A stretch of 45,676 nt of DNA, from the NCBI RefSeq assembly GCF_030539555.1, contig NZ_JAUNXX010000010.1:1-45676 (forward strand), given 5' to 3'. Positions 1-8,674 of the stretch are shown piece by piece (the first letter of the stretch is position 1; each line of letters begins with the position of its first letter). The translations under genes and the position numbers were made by a program. A model generated the notes under the pieces. That model had not been told where the DNA came from and ran no database searches. It saw only the letters and a list, made by a program, of their open reading frames with translations. The DNA comes from Methanobrevibacter sp. (GTDB lineage Archaea > Methanobacteriota > Methanobacteria > Methanobacteriales > Methanobacteriaceae).

Positions 1-321
1 AAAGAAGTAAGAGAAAGCATAGAAGAGTTCACCACAAAAGACGGAAGAAAAATCTATCTTTTAGCTGACGGTAGACTAGTCAACCTTTCAGCCGCACGTG
101 GACAGGGACACCCTGCTGAAATCATGGACATGAGCTTTGCCGTGCAAGCACTGTCTGCAAAATACATCTTGGAAAATGACCTTCCAGTAGGCGTTACCAA
201 GGCACCTGATGAAATCGACTACACAGTAGCTTCCATGAAACTGGATGCAATGGGAATCGAAATCGATTCTTTAACTGATAAACAGAAAGCCTATATGGCG
301 AACTGGCAGGAAGGAACATGA
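1..321 (+). CDS. ahcY: S-adenosylhomocysteinase, C-terminal part
   Basis: This is the last ~106 residues of a gene that begins before the window. The reading frame is open from base 1, and the residues match the C-terminal end of S-adenosylhomocysteine hydrolase: a run [16 protein letters not shown] followed by [14 protein letters not shown]. The enzyme splits S-adenosylhomocysteine into adenosine and homocysteine and so removes the inhibitor left by methyl transfer. Its stop lies 4 nt before metK, so the two are almost certainly one transcript that makes and recycles the methyl donor. One oddity is that the familiar C-terminal YRY-type end is absent; the protein ends MANWQEGT. Confidence 0.93.
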   Translation, partial: KEVRESIEEFTTKDGRKIYLLADGRLVNLSAARGQGHPAEIMDMSFAVQALSAKYILENDLPVGVTKAPDEIDYTVASMKLDAMGIEIDSLTDKQKAYMANWQEGT

Positions 322-325
322 TACT

Positions 326-1477
326 ATGGCAAGAACATTCACATCTGAATCAGTAACACAAGGACATCCGGACAAGGTTGCAGACATCATCTCAGATGCA
401 ATACTTGACGCCTATATGAAAAGGGATCCGTTTGCACACGTTGCATGCGAGACATGTGTGACTACAGATTACTGTATGGTGTTTGGGGAGGTAACCTCTG
501 AAGCCATAATCACTACAGAAGAAATCGAAAAAATCATTAGGGACACAATCAAGGAAATCGGTTATGATAACCCGGCCCTGAAATTCGATGGCGCCAACTG
601 TGAAGTCATATCCAAACTCCACTCACAGTCTCCCGACATCAAACAGGGTGTTGACGGTGAGGAAACCGGAGCTGGCGACCAGGGTATGATGTTCGGTTTT
701 GCAACCAATGAGACAGATACATTAATGCCTTATCCGATTTACCTTGCAAGAAAGCTTACAAACAAATTAACAGAACTTAGAGAATCCTGTGTGATTCCAT
801 ACTTAAGACCTGACGGCAAGGCACAGGTATCAGTTCACTATGATGATGAGGGTAATGTTGAATATCTTGAAGCGATTGTGGTGTCCACCCAGCATGACGA
901 GTCAGTATCAGACAATCAGGAACAGTTGCACAAGGATATCCGAGAAAAACTCATCAATGAAGTCATTCCTCAGAATCTGATTACAGAAAATACCAAAATC
1001 CACATCAATCCGACAGGCAAGTTTGAAATCGGGGGTCCTCACGGAGATGCAGGTCTGACCGGCCGTAAAATCATCGTTGACACATACGGAGGTTATGCAA
1101 GGCACGGTGGTGGTGCATTTTCAGGAAAAGACTGCACCAAAGTTGACAGAAGCGCATGCTACATGGCAAGACACATTGCAAAAAACATCGTTGCAGCAGG
1201 ACTTGCAGAAAAATGTGAAATACAGCTGTCCTATGCCATTGGAGTTGCAGATCCGACTTCAGTAATGGTTGATACAAAGGGCACTGGCGTGGCAGACCTT
1301 GACTTCGAAAAAATAGTGCGTGACAATTTCAGCTTAACTCCTGATGGAATCATTGAAACTCTTGACTTGAGACATCCGATTTACAAACAGACCGCCAAGT
1401 GTGGGCACTTCGGTATTGAAGGTCTTCCATGGGAGTCAACCGACAAGGCTGAAGACTTAAAAAAATACATCAAATAG
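326..1477 (+). CDS. metK: S-adenosylmethionine synthase, bacterial type
   Basis: The 383-residue protein makes S-adenosylmethionine from methionine and ATP. Visible motifs are GHPDK at residues 13-17 (ATP/phosphate site), GAGDQG at 115-120 (flexible loop and ATP site) and a GGGAFSGKD stretch near residue 260, all typical of the bacterial/eukaryotic MetK family. Length agrees with that family. Most archaea use a different, hardly alignable methionine adenosyltransferase, so this copy looks like a bacterial acquisition. It lies 4 nt after the S-adenosylhomocysteinase stop and is followed by a hairpin terminator. The function call is very secure; the idea of transfer is inference. Confidence 0.96.
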   Translation: MARTFTSESVTQGHPDKVADIISDAILDAYMKRDPFAHVACETCVTTDYCMVFGEVTSEAIITTEEIEKIIRDTIKEIGYDNPALKFDGANCEVISKLHSQSPDIKQGVDGEETGAGDQGMMFGFATNETDTLMPYPIYLARKLTNKLTELRESCVIPYLRPDGKAQVSVHYDDEGNVEYLEAIVVSTQHDESVSDNQEQLHKDIREKLINEVIPQNLITENTKIHINPTGKFEIGGPHGDAGLTGRKIIVDTYGGYARHGGGAFSGKDCTKVDRSACYMARHIAKNIVAAGLAEKCEIQLSYAIGVADPTSVMVDTKGTGVADLDFEKIVRDNFSLTPDGIIETLDLRHPIYKQTAKCGHFGIEGLPWESTDKAEDLKKYIK

Positions 1478-1516
1478 AAACTTCACCTGAAGTTTCAACT
1501 CTTTTTTTATTTTTTG
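1477..1516 (+). terminator. Hairpin plus T-tract terminator after metK
   Basis: A perfect 9-nt inverted repeat (GAAACTTCA / TGAAGTTTC, 2-nt centre) at 1477-1496 begins at the last base of the metK stop codon. A run of mostly T follows to about 1516. Position and T-tract fit transcription termination of the ahcY-metK unit. Confidence 0.7.
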
Positions 1517-1767
1517 TCCGGTTTAATCTATATGCTATAATTTAAGAGTTTTGTTTTAATTTTGTACTTAATCCTAATTAAATTGTTGATAAATTATATT
1601 CGCATTTAACTCACCAAGTAGTTAAAATATCTCTCGAAAATTGGATATGCTTGAAAGAATTTTGGAATCGGGATATAGTTTATTATGTTCTCATCAATAT
1701 CAAATTATTAAGATCATCCATCAGCTGATGCCACATTATATATCCTACCAGTTTCAAATAATTAATC
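1517..1767. other. Intergenic region with galU leader
   Basis: This 250-bp AT-rich gap lies between the metK terminator and galU. It holds TATA-like stretches (for example ACATTATATATCC near 1735) that could serve the galU promoter. There is no convincing ribosome-binding site directly before the galU ATG, so galU may have a short leader or be leaderless. A 64-codon frame across the gap has no homology signal or ribosome-binding site. Confidence 0.35.
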
Positions 1768-2607
1768 ATGAAAGCAGTTATCCCGGCAGCAGGTTTCGGA
1801 ACAAGGTTCCTTCCTGCAACCAAATCACAACCTAAAGAAATGCTTCCCGTCTATGACAAGCCGATTATCCAGTATGCAATGGAAGAGGCGGTTGCATCAG
1901 GAATTGACGATATTCTTATCATCACGGGCAGAAACAAGAGATCCATCGAAGACCATTTCGACAAGTCATATGAGCTTGAGCAGACCCTGCAGAAGGCGGG
2001 AAAGGACAGGATCCTAAAGCAGGTGAGAAAAATCACTGACCTTGCTGATGTATGCTACGTCAGGCAAAAAGAACAGGTGGGTCTGGGCGATGCGATACTT
2101 CGGGCGGAAAGGCATATCGGCGATGAGCCTTTTGCAGTTCTTTTGGGAGACACCATCGCAAAGTCAAAAACGCCCTGCACCAGGCAATTGATGGAAATAT
2201 TCAACAAATACCAGAAATCAGTCATTTCACTGAAGACAATTCCAAACACAAGACAGAACAAGTATGGTGTGGTGAAAGCAAGTCCGGTTGAAGACAACAT
2301 CTACAAAATCACCCAACTGGTTGAAAAGCCTCAAAATGAAAACAGAAAATGCCTTGCAATTGTTGGAAGATACGTCCTGACATCAGACATTTTTGATAAA
2401 ATCAGAGAAACCGAGCCCGGTCTCAACAATGAAATCCAGCTTACCGATGCGATTTCAAAGCTTGATGAGGTCTACGGTACTGTCTTTGATGGAAAGACTT
2501 TCAACATTGCAAACCGTTTTGACTGGCTTAAGGCATCAATCGAGTTCGGTCTTGAAACTGATGAGAGGGATGAGCTTATCCAATACATGAAAACCTTCAT
2601 CGGTTAA
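1768..2607 (+). CDS. galU: UTP--glucose-1-phosphate uridylyltransferase
   Basis: The 279-residue protein makes UDP-glucose from UTP and glucose-1-phosphate. The N-terminus carries the nucleotidyltransferase signature GFGTRFLPATKSQPKEMLP (residues 9-27) with the catalytic Arg and Lys, followed by the family pattern PIIQYAMEEAVASGI. Length is as usual for GalU. UDP-glucose feeds surface glycan synthesis; a UDP-glucose 6-dehydrogenase and glycosyltransferase genes lie about 10 kb downstream. The gene stands alone and is convergent with the ATPase at 2678-4117. Confidence 0.95.
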   Translation: MKAVIPAAGFGTRFLPATKSQPKEMLPVYDKPIIQYAMEEAVASGIDDILIITGRNKRSIEDHFDKSYELEQTLQKAGKDRILKQVRKITDLADVCYVRQKEQVGLGDAILRAERHIGDEPFAVLLGDTIAKSKTPCTRQLMEIFNKYQKSVISLKTIPNTRQNKYGVVKASPVEDNIYKITQLVEKPQNENRKCLAIVGRYVLTSDIFDKIRETEPGLNNEIQLTDAISKLDEVYGTVFDGKTFNIANRFDWLKASIEFGLETDERDELIQYMKTFIG

Positions 2608-2677
2608 TCTGGAATGATTTATTTAAACTAAACTAATTAATTTTCCCGCTTGCACTTGTGCATGACCATAACAGATT

Positions 2678-4117
2678 TTACATCAAAGCAAATGTTAAAA
2701 CAGGGATATATAGAATATTCCTCTTGAATTCTATTTTGGATGTCCTGTTGGAAACCAATATTCCATAATCTGCACCATATTTGCTTTTTGCTCTTGTAAG
2801 TTGGCTTTTGGTTTTTTTGCCGATACCAACTTCAATAGGTATGGTTTCATCCAAGTTTTTAATGATGAAGTCAACACCTTTCTTGTTGGAGTCGTAGAAT
2901 AAACCCAATGAGTGTGGGGATTCATAGGACAATCTGTTTAAGGTGGATGCAACCATATTTTCAACAAGCACGGAATAACATTTCTCATGATTCAAGTCAT
3001 ATCGTCCTACACGGTAATTTAACGCTGATTTTATGGAAGGCGATAAAAAGAAATGATGTTTTGGTTTGTTAAGTATTTTACCTGCAGGCCCATATGCGCT
3101 GATGCTGAATATTAGCTGAGATTTTTCCAATGCTTCCAAAATACTGTCGACGGTTCGGACATTAAGATTAAGACTTTGAGCCAGTGATGAGGAGGATGTG
3201 GTTCCTGGCTTTTTGGTAGCCAAATATGAGATTAATCTTAAAATGCTTGCATTGGTATCCTTTTTGAATGATGCAAAATGTTTCAAATCCTCCTGGACAA
3301 TTCTCTCCACCATATCATTTGTCCGCCTATGAGTTGAAATTTCTGAAATGTTTAGTGCATATGGAAAGCTTTGTGAATGGAGGTATTTTTTAAATTCCAA
3401 TTCCGGATCATTATCCAATTGAATTAAATCCTTTTTGATGATGTTTTCACAATCCTTTGCCTCATCAACAGTAGTGGGGTTTAATTTTAAAATCAAATCC
3501 CTGAAATTGTTTTTTGTTAAGTTGACGTTGTGTTTTAAAAGAAGGTATTCCTGAAAACTGCATGGCAGTAACTGCTCTTTTTCAATTCTCCTTGATGCAT
3601 CAACATTAACTTCCAGCCCCAGTGCTGATGAACCTGTAAAAATCATGAAGATGTTGAATGTTTCATTAAAGAGCAGTCTTGCATAATTTGCCCAGTTTTC
3701 ATCCAATTGTGATTCATCAACAAAAAAGAAGATTTTTTTATTCAGTCCTGCAGGAATTGTTTGGTGAATATCCTCCAAATACAAATCAAATACTTCCTTG
3801 ATGCCCACATCATACACGCTTTTTAAATCATGCACGTCCAGGTAGAATATGTTGTCTTCAGGGATGTTTTTCTGTTTTGTCAGATGATTGTATAACTGAT
3901 ATAATATTGTTGTTTTGCCTACTCCTCTCAAACCGGACATCATTATAAAACGATCATAGTACTCTGATTCAGCATCCAAAAAATTATTGCAATGTTTTTT
4001 AAGTGTTATGTATTTCAAGCGTTCATTGTCAATTTCTTCCAAATGGTTGGATGATAATATTCTTGTTTCCCTTTGTTTTGCATGAATGTAGTCAATCAGT
4101 TCCTGTTTGGATGGCAT
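2678..4117 (-). CDS. AAA-type ATP-binding protein (AAA_14/DUF4143 type)
   Basis: A 479-residue P-loop ATPase of the archaeal AAA_14 + DUF4143 family. The Walker A motif GLRGVGKTT is at residues 62-70 and Walker B (FFFVDES) near 130-135. The middle has the family pattern FTGSSALGLEV and a winged-helix-like stretch around 310-350, and the C-terminal DUF4143 part is nuclease-fold-like, with the pattern FYDSNKKGVDFIIK and IPIEVGIGKK (a D...E-K arrangement). Members are common in methanogens in many copies; their role is unknown and often suspected to be defence or mobile-element related. A GAGGG site lies ahead of the ATG. The promoter region contains repeated palindromes (4161-4240). I give no specific substrate. 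Confidence 0.85.
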   Translation of the reverse strand: MPSKQELIDYIHAKQRETRILSSNHLEEIDNERLKYITLKKHCNNFLDAESEYYDRFIMMSGLRGVGKTTILYQLYNHLTKQKNIPEDNIFYLDVHDLKSVYDVGIKEVFDLYLEDIHQTIPAGLNKKIFFFVDESQLDENWANYARLLFNETFNIFMIFTGSSALGLEVNVDASRRIEKEQLLPCSFQEYLLLKHNVNLTKNNFRDLILKLNPTTVDEAKDCENIIKKDLIQLDNDPELEFKKYLHSQSFPYALNISEISTHRRTNDMVERIVQEDLKHFASFKKDTNASILRLISYLATKKPGTTSSSSLAQSLNLNVRTVDSILEALEKSQLIFSISAYGPAGKILNKPKHHFFLSPSIKSALNYRVGRYDLNHEKCYSVLVENMVASTLNRLSYESPHSLGLFYDSNKKGVDFIIKNLDETIPIEVGIGKKTKSQLTRAKSKYGADYGILVSNRTSKIEFKRNILYIPVLTFALM

Positions 4118-4160
4118 GATTTTCCCTCATATTATGTTTTTGATTTTTATTTATATAATA

Positions 4161-4240
4161 TTATGTATTTTAATACATAATTAATATATAAATAGTTATG
4201 TAGTACAATACATAGCATATATAAATGGTTATGTAAATCG
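4161..4240. promoter_or_regulatory. Palindromic and repeated operator-like sites upstream of the ATPase
   Basis: A perfect inverted repeat, TTATGTATT-TT-AATACATAA, lies at 4161-4180. A second copy of its core, TATGTA...TACATA, is at 4197-4214, and a third half-site, TTATGTA, is near 4229-4235. The half-sites are spaced about 35 bp apart and alternate with TATATAAAT boxes at 4185-4192 and 4219-4225, so two similar units stand in tandem. The layout suits cooperative binding of a repressor to the promoter of the minus-strand ATPase gene, 45-120 bp from its start. Confidence 0.5.
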
Positions 4241-4353
4241 TATTTATTATACAATTTTCATCTGTTAAATTTCACCAATAATAAAATTAATAATAAAATT
4301 CATTCAAATAATCGTACTGATACTCTACAATTTCCAATATTTAAATTAAACGA

Positions 4354-4690
4354 TTTACAAATCTCAAAATTGATTTCAACTTGTGAAATGCAAATGGACA
4401 TGATTCAAGAATATGGGCAGATGGTTTAAAACAAGTAATGTATAATATTAATACCTTAGATGTGTGTATATGTGATGACGGGTTGAGTATTGGTAATAAT
4501 TTTCGGTTGAATGGAATTGATGTTGATGATTGTGGGGCTATAGAGCAACATCTAAAACTTCAACAAGTTCTCAAAAAATGGAAAAAGATAAATCTGATGG
4601 TGTTATGTGAAAGAGGAGTTCAAAAAAATAATTGATAATTTTCAATTCTCCTCACTGGCATGCAGCATATGATGCAATCTGCTATGAAAT
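4354..4690 (+). pseudogene. Relic of a GHKL/histidine-kinase-type ATP-binding protein
   Basis: A 65-codon frame at 4438-4635 reads DVCICDDGLSIGNNF then GIDVDDCGAIEQ, close to the N/G1-box pattern of GHKL ATPases (a DDG motif followed by GI..DD..AI). Just downstream, in other frames, come residues resembling the expected STK...ERG lid, and upstream a frame gives TCEMQMDMIQEYGQM before a stop. The fragments are in at least two frames and no complete domain remains, so I read this as a decayed gene. The family call rests on a short motif only. Confidence 0.4.
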
Positions 4691-4751
4691 CCTCGTCCGG
4701 GGCATTGAAATTATCATTTAAGTCATTCGAGTGCTTAAGCGAAGGTGATTT

Positions 4752-5348
4752 TCACATTCCCATAAGAAACATTCCGGAAATGGCGTTGCATAACACCAGT
4801 ATCAGGAATGATACGACAGGTGCGTATTTGACCCTTGAGACTTTCTGCTTTTCGCTTTCGCTTTTTTTGGCTGAGTTTTTGATGTATTTTTCCTCATCCC
4901 TGTAGTCTGAGTAGAATATCCAAAGGGCCAGCAACGGAACAACCCATGCCATAAGAAGGGCGAACAAACTTATAATTCCTCCAAACAAGACGCCAAGAAT
5001 TCCGAAGAGGAAATAGAAGAAAAACATTACAAACAATGAAATGATGAAAACCTTGATGAAACTGTCCTGGAAATTCAAGTCCTTGATTGTGCCGAGATCA
5101 TGGATTCTAATCAGGTCGGTGTCGTAGTCCGGGGAATTTTTGATGTTGTCCTCACCGATTTTTCCTATATAAAACTCCTTAAGCTCATTTTTCATTTCCT
5201 CTGGAATGTCCATGTTGGGCAGGTTCTTGTTGTTTCTGCTGTTTTTAGCGGTGCTTAGAGCACTTTCTCTTTCGGGTTTTGCCTTGAAGAATTCCTCGGA
5301 GATGTTTTTTCTCTTTTTTGCTATATTTTCAATTTCTTTTGAAACCAT
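4752..5348 (-). CDS. Hypothetical membrane protein
   Basis: A 198-residue protein of unknown function. Residues 1-90 are charged and hydrophilic, with Lys/Glu-rich helices. Residues ~97-150 hold two close hydrophobic segments rich in Phe and Gly, and a third segment is at the C-terminus (about 176-196). A charged cytoplasmic-type loop (DYRDEEKYIKNSAKKSESEK) separates them. A good ribosome-binding site, GGGAGG, precedes the ATG. No domain was recognised. It is a single-gene unit, convergent with the relic at 4354-4690. Confidence 0.7.
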   Translation of the reverse strand: MVSKEIENIAKKRKNISEEFFKAKPERESALSTAKNSRNNKNLPNMDIPEEMKNELKEFYIGKIGEDNIKNSPDYDTDLIRIHDLGTIKDLNFQDSFIKVFIISLFVMFFFYFLFGILGVLFGGIISLFALLMAWVVPLLALWIFYSDYRDEEKYIKNSAKKSESEKQKVSRVKYAPVVSFLILVLCNAISGMFLMGM

Positions 5349-5681
5349 TGGATAACCTCCCTTGCTATTAACAGTAAATAATATTGCAAAGATGATGTCT
5401 TCTGAGCAATGATTTAAATTATTCTGGGGATATTTTTGTTAAAGTCAATATATAAGTCAGTTAAAGCAATTAATTTATGTCCTGGTGAATACAGTTTTTG
5501 GAAAATATTGCTCCAAATTAAATACATGAAATTATGATTTTCACCATAAAAATTACTGTTTTATCCAAAAAATACCTGATTTTTCTTGACAATGATTATA
5601 AAATTAATAATTCAATAACTTATTATACAACAAATTACAAATATGGCTATATAAAACAGATTTCAAAGAAGTGGTGCAGTT
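5349..5681. other. Divergent intergenic region
   Basis: This 333-bp AT-rich region separates the minus-strand membrane protein from the plus-strand symporter. It contains several TATA-like boxes (for example CAATATATAAG near 5449 and GGCTATATAAAAC near 5645). The latter lies about 35 bp before the symporter ATG and is its likely promoter. I see no RNA gene or clear hairpin. Confidence 0.4.
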
Positions 5682-7097
5682 ATGATTGACCTGCTAAGCA
5701 TATTGACTCAAATTGATGATTTCATGTACTTTCCTGTTCTCATTATAGTGATGGCAGCGGCAGGAATTTATTTTACAGTCCGAACAAGGGGAGTCCAGAT
5801 AAGGCTCTTTCCGGAATCCGTAAGGCTTCTTCTGGAACCTTCCGGTGATGACAATTCGGTATCGTCACTTCAGGCAATGCTTGTATCGACCGCTTCAAGG
5901 GTCGGAACCGGAAACATCATCGGAGTTTCAACAGCAATCTGTCTTGGAGGCCCCGGCGCATGCTTCTGGATGTGGATTATGTGTATCATAGGTGCATCTT
6001 CTGCATTCATGGAAAGTACTCTGGCTCAAATCTACAAGCGCAGGGATGAAAACGGCCAGTTCTATGGTGGACCGGCATATTATATCGAGGAGGCTCTTCA
6101 CTCCCACAAGATTGCGATTCTGTTCTGCATTTTCCTGATTGCAACATATGCTGTGGGATTCAATCTCTTGTGTTCATATAATCTCCAGTCAACATTCATG
6201 GAGTACTCATTCTATCATCCGTCAACCACTCCGCTCATAATAGGTCTGATTCTTGCAGCCATAACAGGATACTGCCTTTTGGGAGGGGGAAAAAGAATAG
6301 TCAAGGTTACAAGTACAGTTGTGCCTCTTATGGGTGTGTCATATGTCATTGTCGCTTTGATTGTTATTCTTTTCAATTATTCAAACATTCCGTCAATGTT
6401 TGCTCTGATTTTCCAGGACGCCTTCGACTTCAAGTCCATTGCCGGAGGGGTTCTGGGGTCATGTCTTGTATACGGTATTAAACGTGGACTTTTCTCAAAC
6501 GAGGCCGGAGTGGGTTCTGCTCCTAACGCTTCAGCATCAGCGGAAGTCACACACCCTGCAAAGCAGGGTCTTGTTCAGACACTGTCAGTTTACATCGACA
6601 CCCTTCTTTTGTGTACTGCAACCGCTCTCATGTGTCTTTCAACAGGTGTTGCAAGGGATGCGACAGTTTCTGGAGCGCCTTATGTGCAGAATGCGATTTC
6701 AACAGTTTTCGGTACTGCCGGACCGGTATTCATCACGGTTGCAATGGTGCTTTTTGCATTCACAACCCTTCTTGGAAATCTCTACTATGTGGACAATGCT
6801 CTGGCTTTCATGAACAACCGCAAAAAGCCATCAAAAAGATTCATGAACATCTTCTACATCTGTGCCGTGGTCATAATATTTACAGGCGCAATAATTCCGA
6901 TGGATGCGGCATGGGCTGCTGCCGATATTGCAATGGGCGGTATGACCCTAATCAACCTGCCTACATGTATGATTTTGGGAAAATCAGCAATTGACTGTCT
7001 TAAGGACTATGAACGTCAGAAAAGGGAAGGAAAAGACCCTGTATTTGAGGCTGCTTCAATAGGCCTCAACCTTGAGGAGCTCGACTGGTGGAAATGA
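5682..7097 (+). CDS. AGCS-family Na+:alanine/glycine symporter
   Basis: The 471-residue integral membrane protein belongs to the alanine/glycine:cation symporter (AGCS) family, which imports small amino acids with Na+. The N-terminal helix is followed by TRGVQIRLFPES, then the conserved substrate/Na+ site pattern STASRVGTGNIIGVSTAI and GGPGACFWMW around residues 69-106. The second repeat shows GLFSNEAGVGSAPNASASA near 267-285, the family hallmark. About eleven hydrophobic segments can be seen and the length is normal. A GGTG element lies 10 nt ahead of the ATG. It is monocistronic, ending before a hairpin terminator at 7273-7312. Confidence 0.93.
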   Translation: MIDLLSILTQIDDFMYFPVLIIVMAAAGIYFTVRTRGVQIRLFPESVRLLLEPSGDDNSVSSLQAMLVSTASRVGTGNIIGVSTAICLGGPGACFWMWIMCIIGASSAFMESTLAQIYKRRDENGQFYGGPAYYIEEALHSHKIAILFCIFLIATYAVGFNLLCSYNLQSTFMEYSFYHPSTTPLIIGLILAAITGYCLLGGGKRIVKVTSTVVPLMGVSYVIVALIVILFNYSNIPSMFALIFQDAFDFKSIAGGVLGSCLVYGIKRGLFSNEAGVGSAPNASASAEVTHPAKQGLVQTLSVYIDTLLLCTATALMCLSTGVARDATVSGAPYVQNAISTVFGTAGPVFITVAMVLFAFTTLLGNLYYVDNALAFMNNRKKPSKRFMNIFYICAVVIIFTGAIIPMDAAWAAADIAMGGMTLINLPTCMILGKSAIDCLKDYERQKREGKDPVFEAASIGLNLEELDWWK

Positions 7098-7145
7098 ATG
7101 GACTGTCAATTTGTTGGGGCTTTTGGTAATATTTGGTGTTTGTAG

Positions 7146-7280
7146 ATTAATGCAAAGGATATTGCCCAAAAGACATTGGGCAGAAATGTCATCAAAAAGC
7201 TCAAGAAAGTCAAAAAGTATGTTGCAGCCGCAACCTTCGCCAAGGGCACAGTAAAACAACCGTTACAGTCAAGTAGATGA
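7146..7280 (+). pseudogene. Small open frame or gene relic downstream of the symporter
   Basis: Between a stop at 7143-7145 and a TGA at 7278-7280 runs a frame of 44 codons with a coding-like basic composition (pattern NVIKKLKKVKKYVAAATFAK) but no ATG and no ribosome-binding site. It could be the tail of a broken gene or a small protein using a TTG start. There is no recognisable family. Confidence 0.25.
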
Positions 7281-7312
7281 TTCATATCATCTGCTTTTTT
7301 TGTTCTTTTTTT
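7273..7312 (+). terminator. Hairpin plus T-tract terminator
   Basis: The inverted repeat GTAGATGA / TCATCTGC (7273-7294, one G-T pair) is followed by interrupted T runs to 7312. It lies at the end of the symporter transcript. Confidence 0.6.
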
Positions 7313-7707
7313 TCAATAGTGGAAATGTTTATCCTATTTTTATAATGAAAATAAATATATTTTATTATCTTAATTTATAATCAAACTTATTTTTGTTGTT
7401 TAAATTCATTTTAAATAAAAAGTTGTCTGACTTTGTAAAATTGCTTTGAAAAATAACTGACTAATTTAAATATTAGGTCGAATAAATAATTTTGTAGTGG
7501 TGCGGTTATTTCCACATTAACTTAATAAATTGCCCTTAAAAAACCATTTATTTAATGATTTTCTATTTATTTTGAAAATAAAATCTTATATGGTTTTAGA
7601 ATTAATATTGCTTCATGATTAGAAAAGTTCTATGGTGAAAAACTGTCAGAACATATTAACGACATGAATATTGAAAATTTAAGATTGACAAATGTGAGGT
7701 ATCGAAA
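7313..7707. other. AT-rich gap with decayed coding sequence
   Basis: Mostly A and T, with no supported gene in the first 300 bp. From about 7615 a frame of 30 codons without a Met start (pattern EKFYGEKLSEHINDM then LRLTNVRYRK) runs into a stop that overlaps the ATG at 7708. This may be the end of an upstream gene whose start has been lost. The ribosome-binding site for 7708 (GAGGT, 7695-7699) lies within it. Confidence 0.3.
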
Positions 7708-7890
7708 ATGATTGCGGAATACACGGCATATAGAAAATATTTTTCTCCCGAAGAATGGAGAGTTCTTCGCAAGTGGGAACTGGATCCACACATGCCTTCC
7801 GGTAAAGACATGATGTACAATTTTTTAAGGTTGATTGGAGAAGATATTGAATATGATGAGGTCTTCAATTTTGAGGATGGCGAAAATTAA
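7708..7890 (+). CDS. Small acidic hypothetical protein
   Basis: A 60-residue protein with a good ribosome-binding site, GAGGT, 8 nt before its ATG. It reads as a compact helical protein with a tryptophan-rich core (SPEEWRVLRKWELDPHMPSG) and an acidic tail (EYDEVFNFEDGEN). The ATG overlaps the stop of a short upstream frame (ATGA), suggesting an ancient operon. I do not recognise the family. It sits in an otherwise gene-poor stretch, so it may be a remnant of a lost island. Confidence 0.45.
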   Translation: MIAEYTAYRKYFSPEEWRVLRKWELDPHMPSGKDMMYNFLRLIGEDIEYDEVFNFEDGEN

Positions 7891-8657
7891 TCTTGGACCA
7901 TTTCAAGTTGGATGCGGCACTAAATTTTCAACTTTTCGATTTGGGTTCTCAAATATTGAGGAGGTTCCCATTGAAGATGCTCTTTTCCTTCATAAAAACA
8001 TCAAAAGTGATTATTTGGATGGGGACGTGTCAAAATTTGCTGATGTAAATTTGTCCTTATTCAATTTTCAAAATCGCTTTTTTCATCCAATTTTGACCAT
8101 GCCCGTGAACCTGGGGCAAAAAATCATTTCTTATAATCACTTACTTTTTCACATCATTATCAAAAAAGAAAAGAAGTGTTTAAGTTATGTTTTCGAGATT
8201 ATCCTTGCGAATATTTTGGGCATAACATACGTTTCATTTATATGTTTAATCATCTAAAAATTGCTTTAACATTGTAAAATTGCTTTGAATTCATAATATT
8301 GTTTTGAAATTAAAGGAAAAGTATTTATTCAATGTGAATTTTTGTTCGTTTGTTGCGAACTTTAAATAGTAACAATAACTAAAAATAATAAATGGCATTA
8401 AAGTTTAATAAAACTTTTTTTTCAACGATAATCAAGTTGGAAAAAAGAAAAAACATTAACACTTGAAATTGCATGAACTGTGGCGACGACGGCACAATAA
8501 AATTTCCAAAAAAACTATATTTTTTTGGTTTGCAAATCCCCTTCCTCTATAGGATGGAGATTCAAATGTCTGTAAAGAGATAATAGGGTGGTGTTATTCA
8601 GTCTTTCGAATAACTCTGCAAATATTTCTTAATTGTTTTAATATGAATTAAATGACT
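7891..8657. other. Gene-poor region
   Basis: A frame of 140 codons (7835-8257) covers the first part but has no ribosome-binding site, shares 56 bp with the better-supported gene at 7708, and ends in a hydrophobic low-complexity tail. I do not accept it as a gene, although residues encoded by ~7880-8060 look mildly protein-like and could be a relic. From 8258 on the sequence is AT-rich apart from two patches of higher GC at 8476-8495 and 8531-8620 (see the candidate RNA). Confidence 0.3.
8525..8620 (+). ncRNA. Candidate structured RNA (weak)
   Basis: In very AT-rich surroundings this stretch has higher GC and two small stems: CCTTCCT/AGGATGG around 8540-8556 and a perfect 7-bp stem GTTATTC / GAATAAC (8593-8599 with 8608-8614, 8-nt loop). 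It lies 55-150 bp before the HEPN operon, so it could be a leader element or separate RNA. Strand is unknown; plus is assumed. No known RNA family was recognised. Confidence 0.2.
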
Positions 8658-8674
8658 GTTGGAGATTGATATTT

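Noticed and set aside
392-622. Minus-strand frame of 76 codons inside metK
   Set aside because: Complete overlap with a secure gene; Cys/Phe-rich composition of an antisense shadow.
4660-4905. Plus-strand 81-codon frame
   Set aside because: Mostly antisense to the membrane protein at 4752-5348 and lacks a ribosome-binding site; its start lies in relic DNA.
6439-6994. Two long frames inside the AGCS symporter
   Set aside because: They are out-of-frame readings of a clearly coding gene, rich in Cys, His and Gln, with no start signals.
7835-8257. 140-codon plus-strand frame
   Set aside because: No ribosome-binding site, overlap with a better small gene, and a low-complexity hydrophobic tail. 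Possibly a relic.
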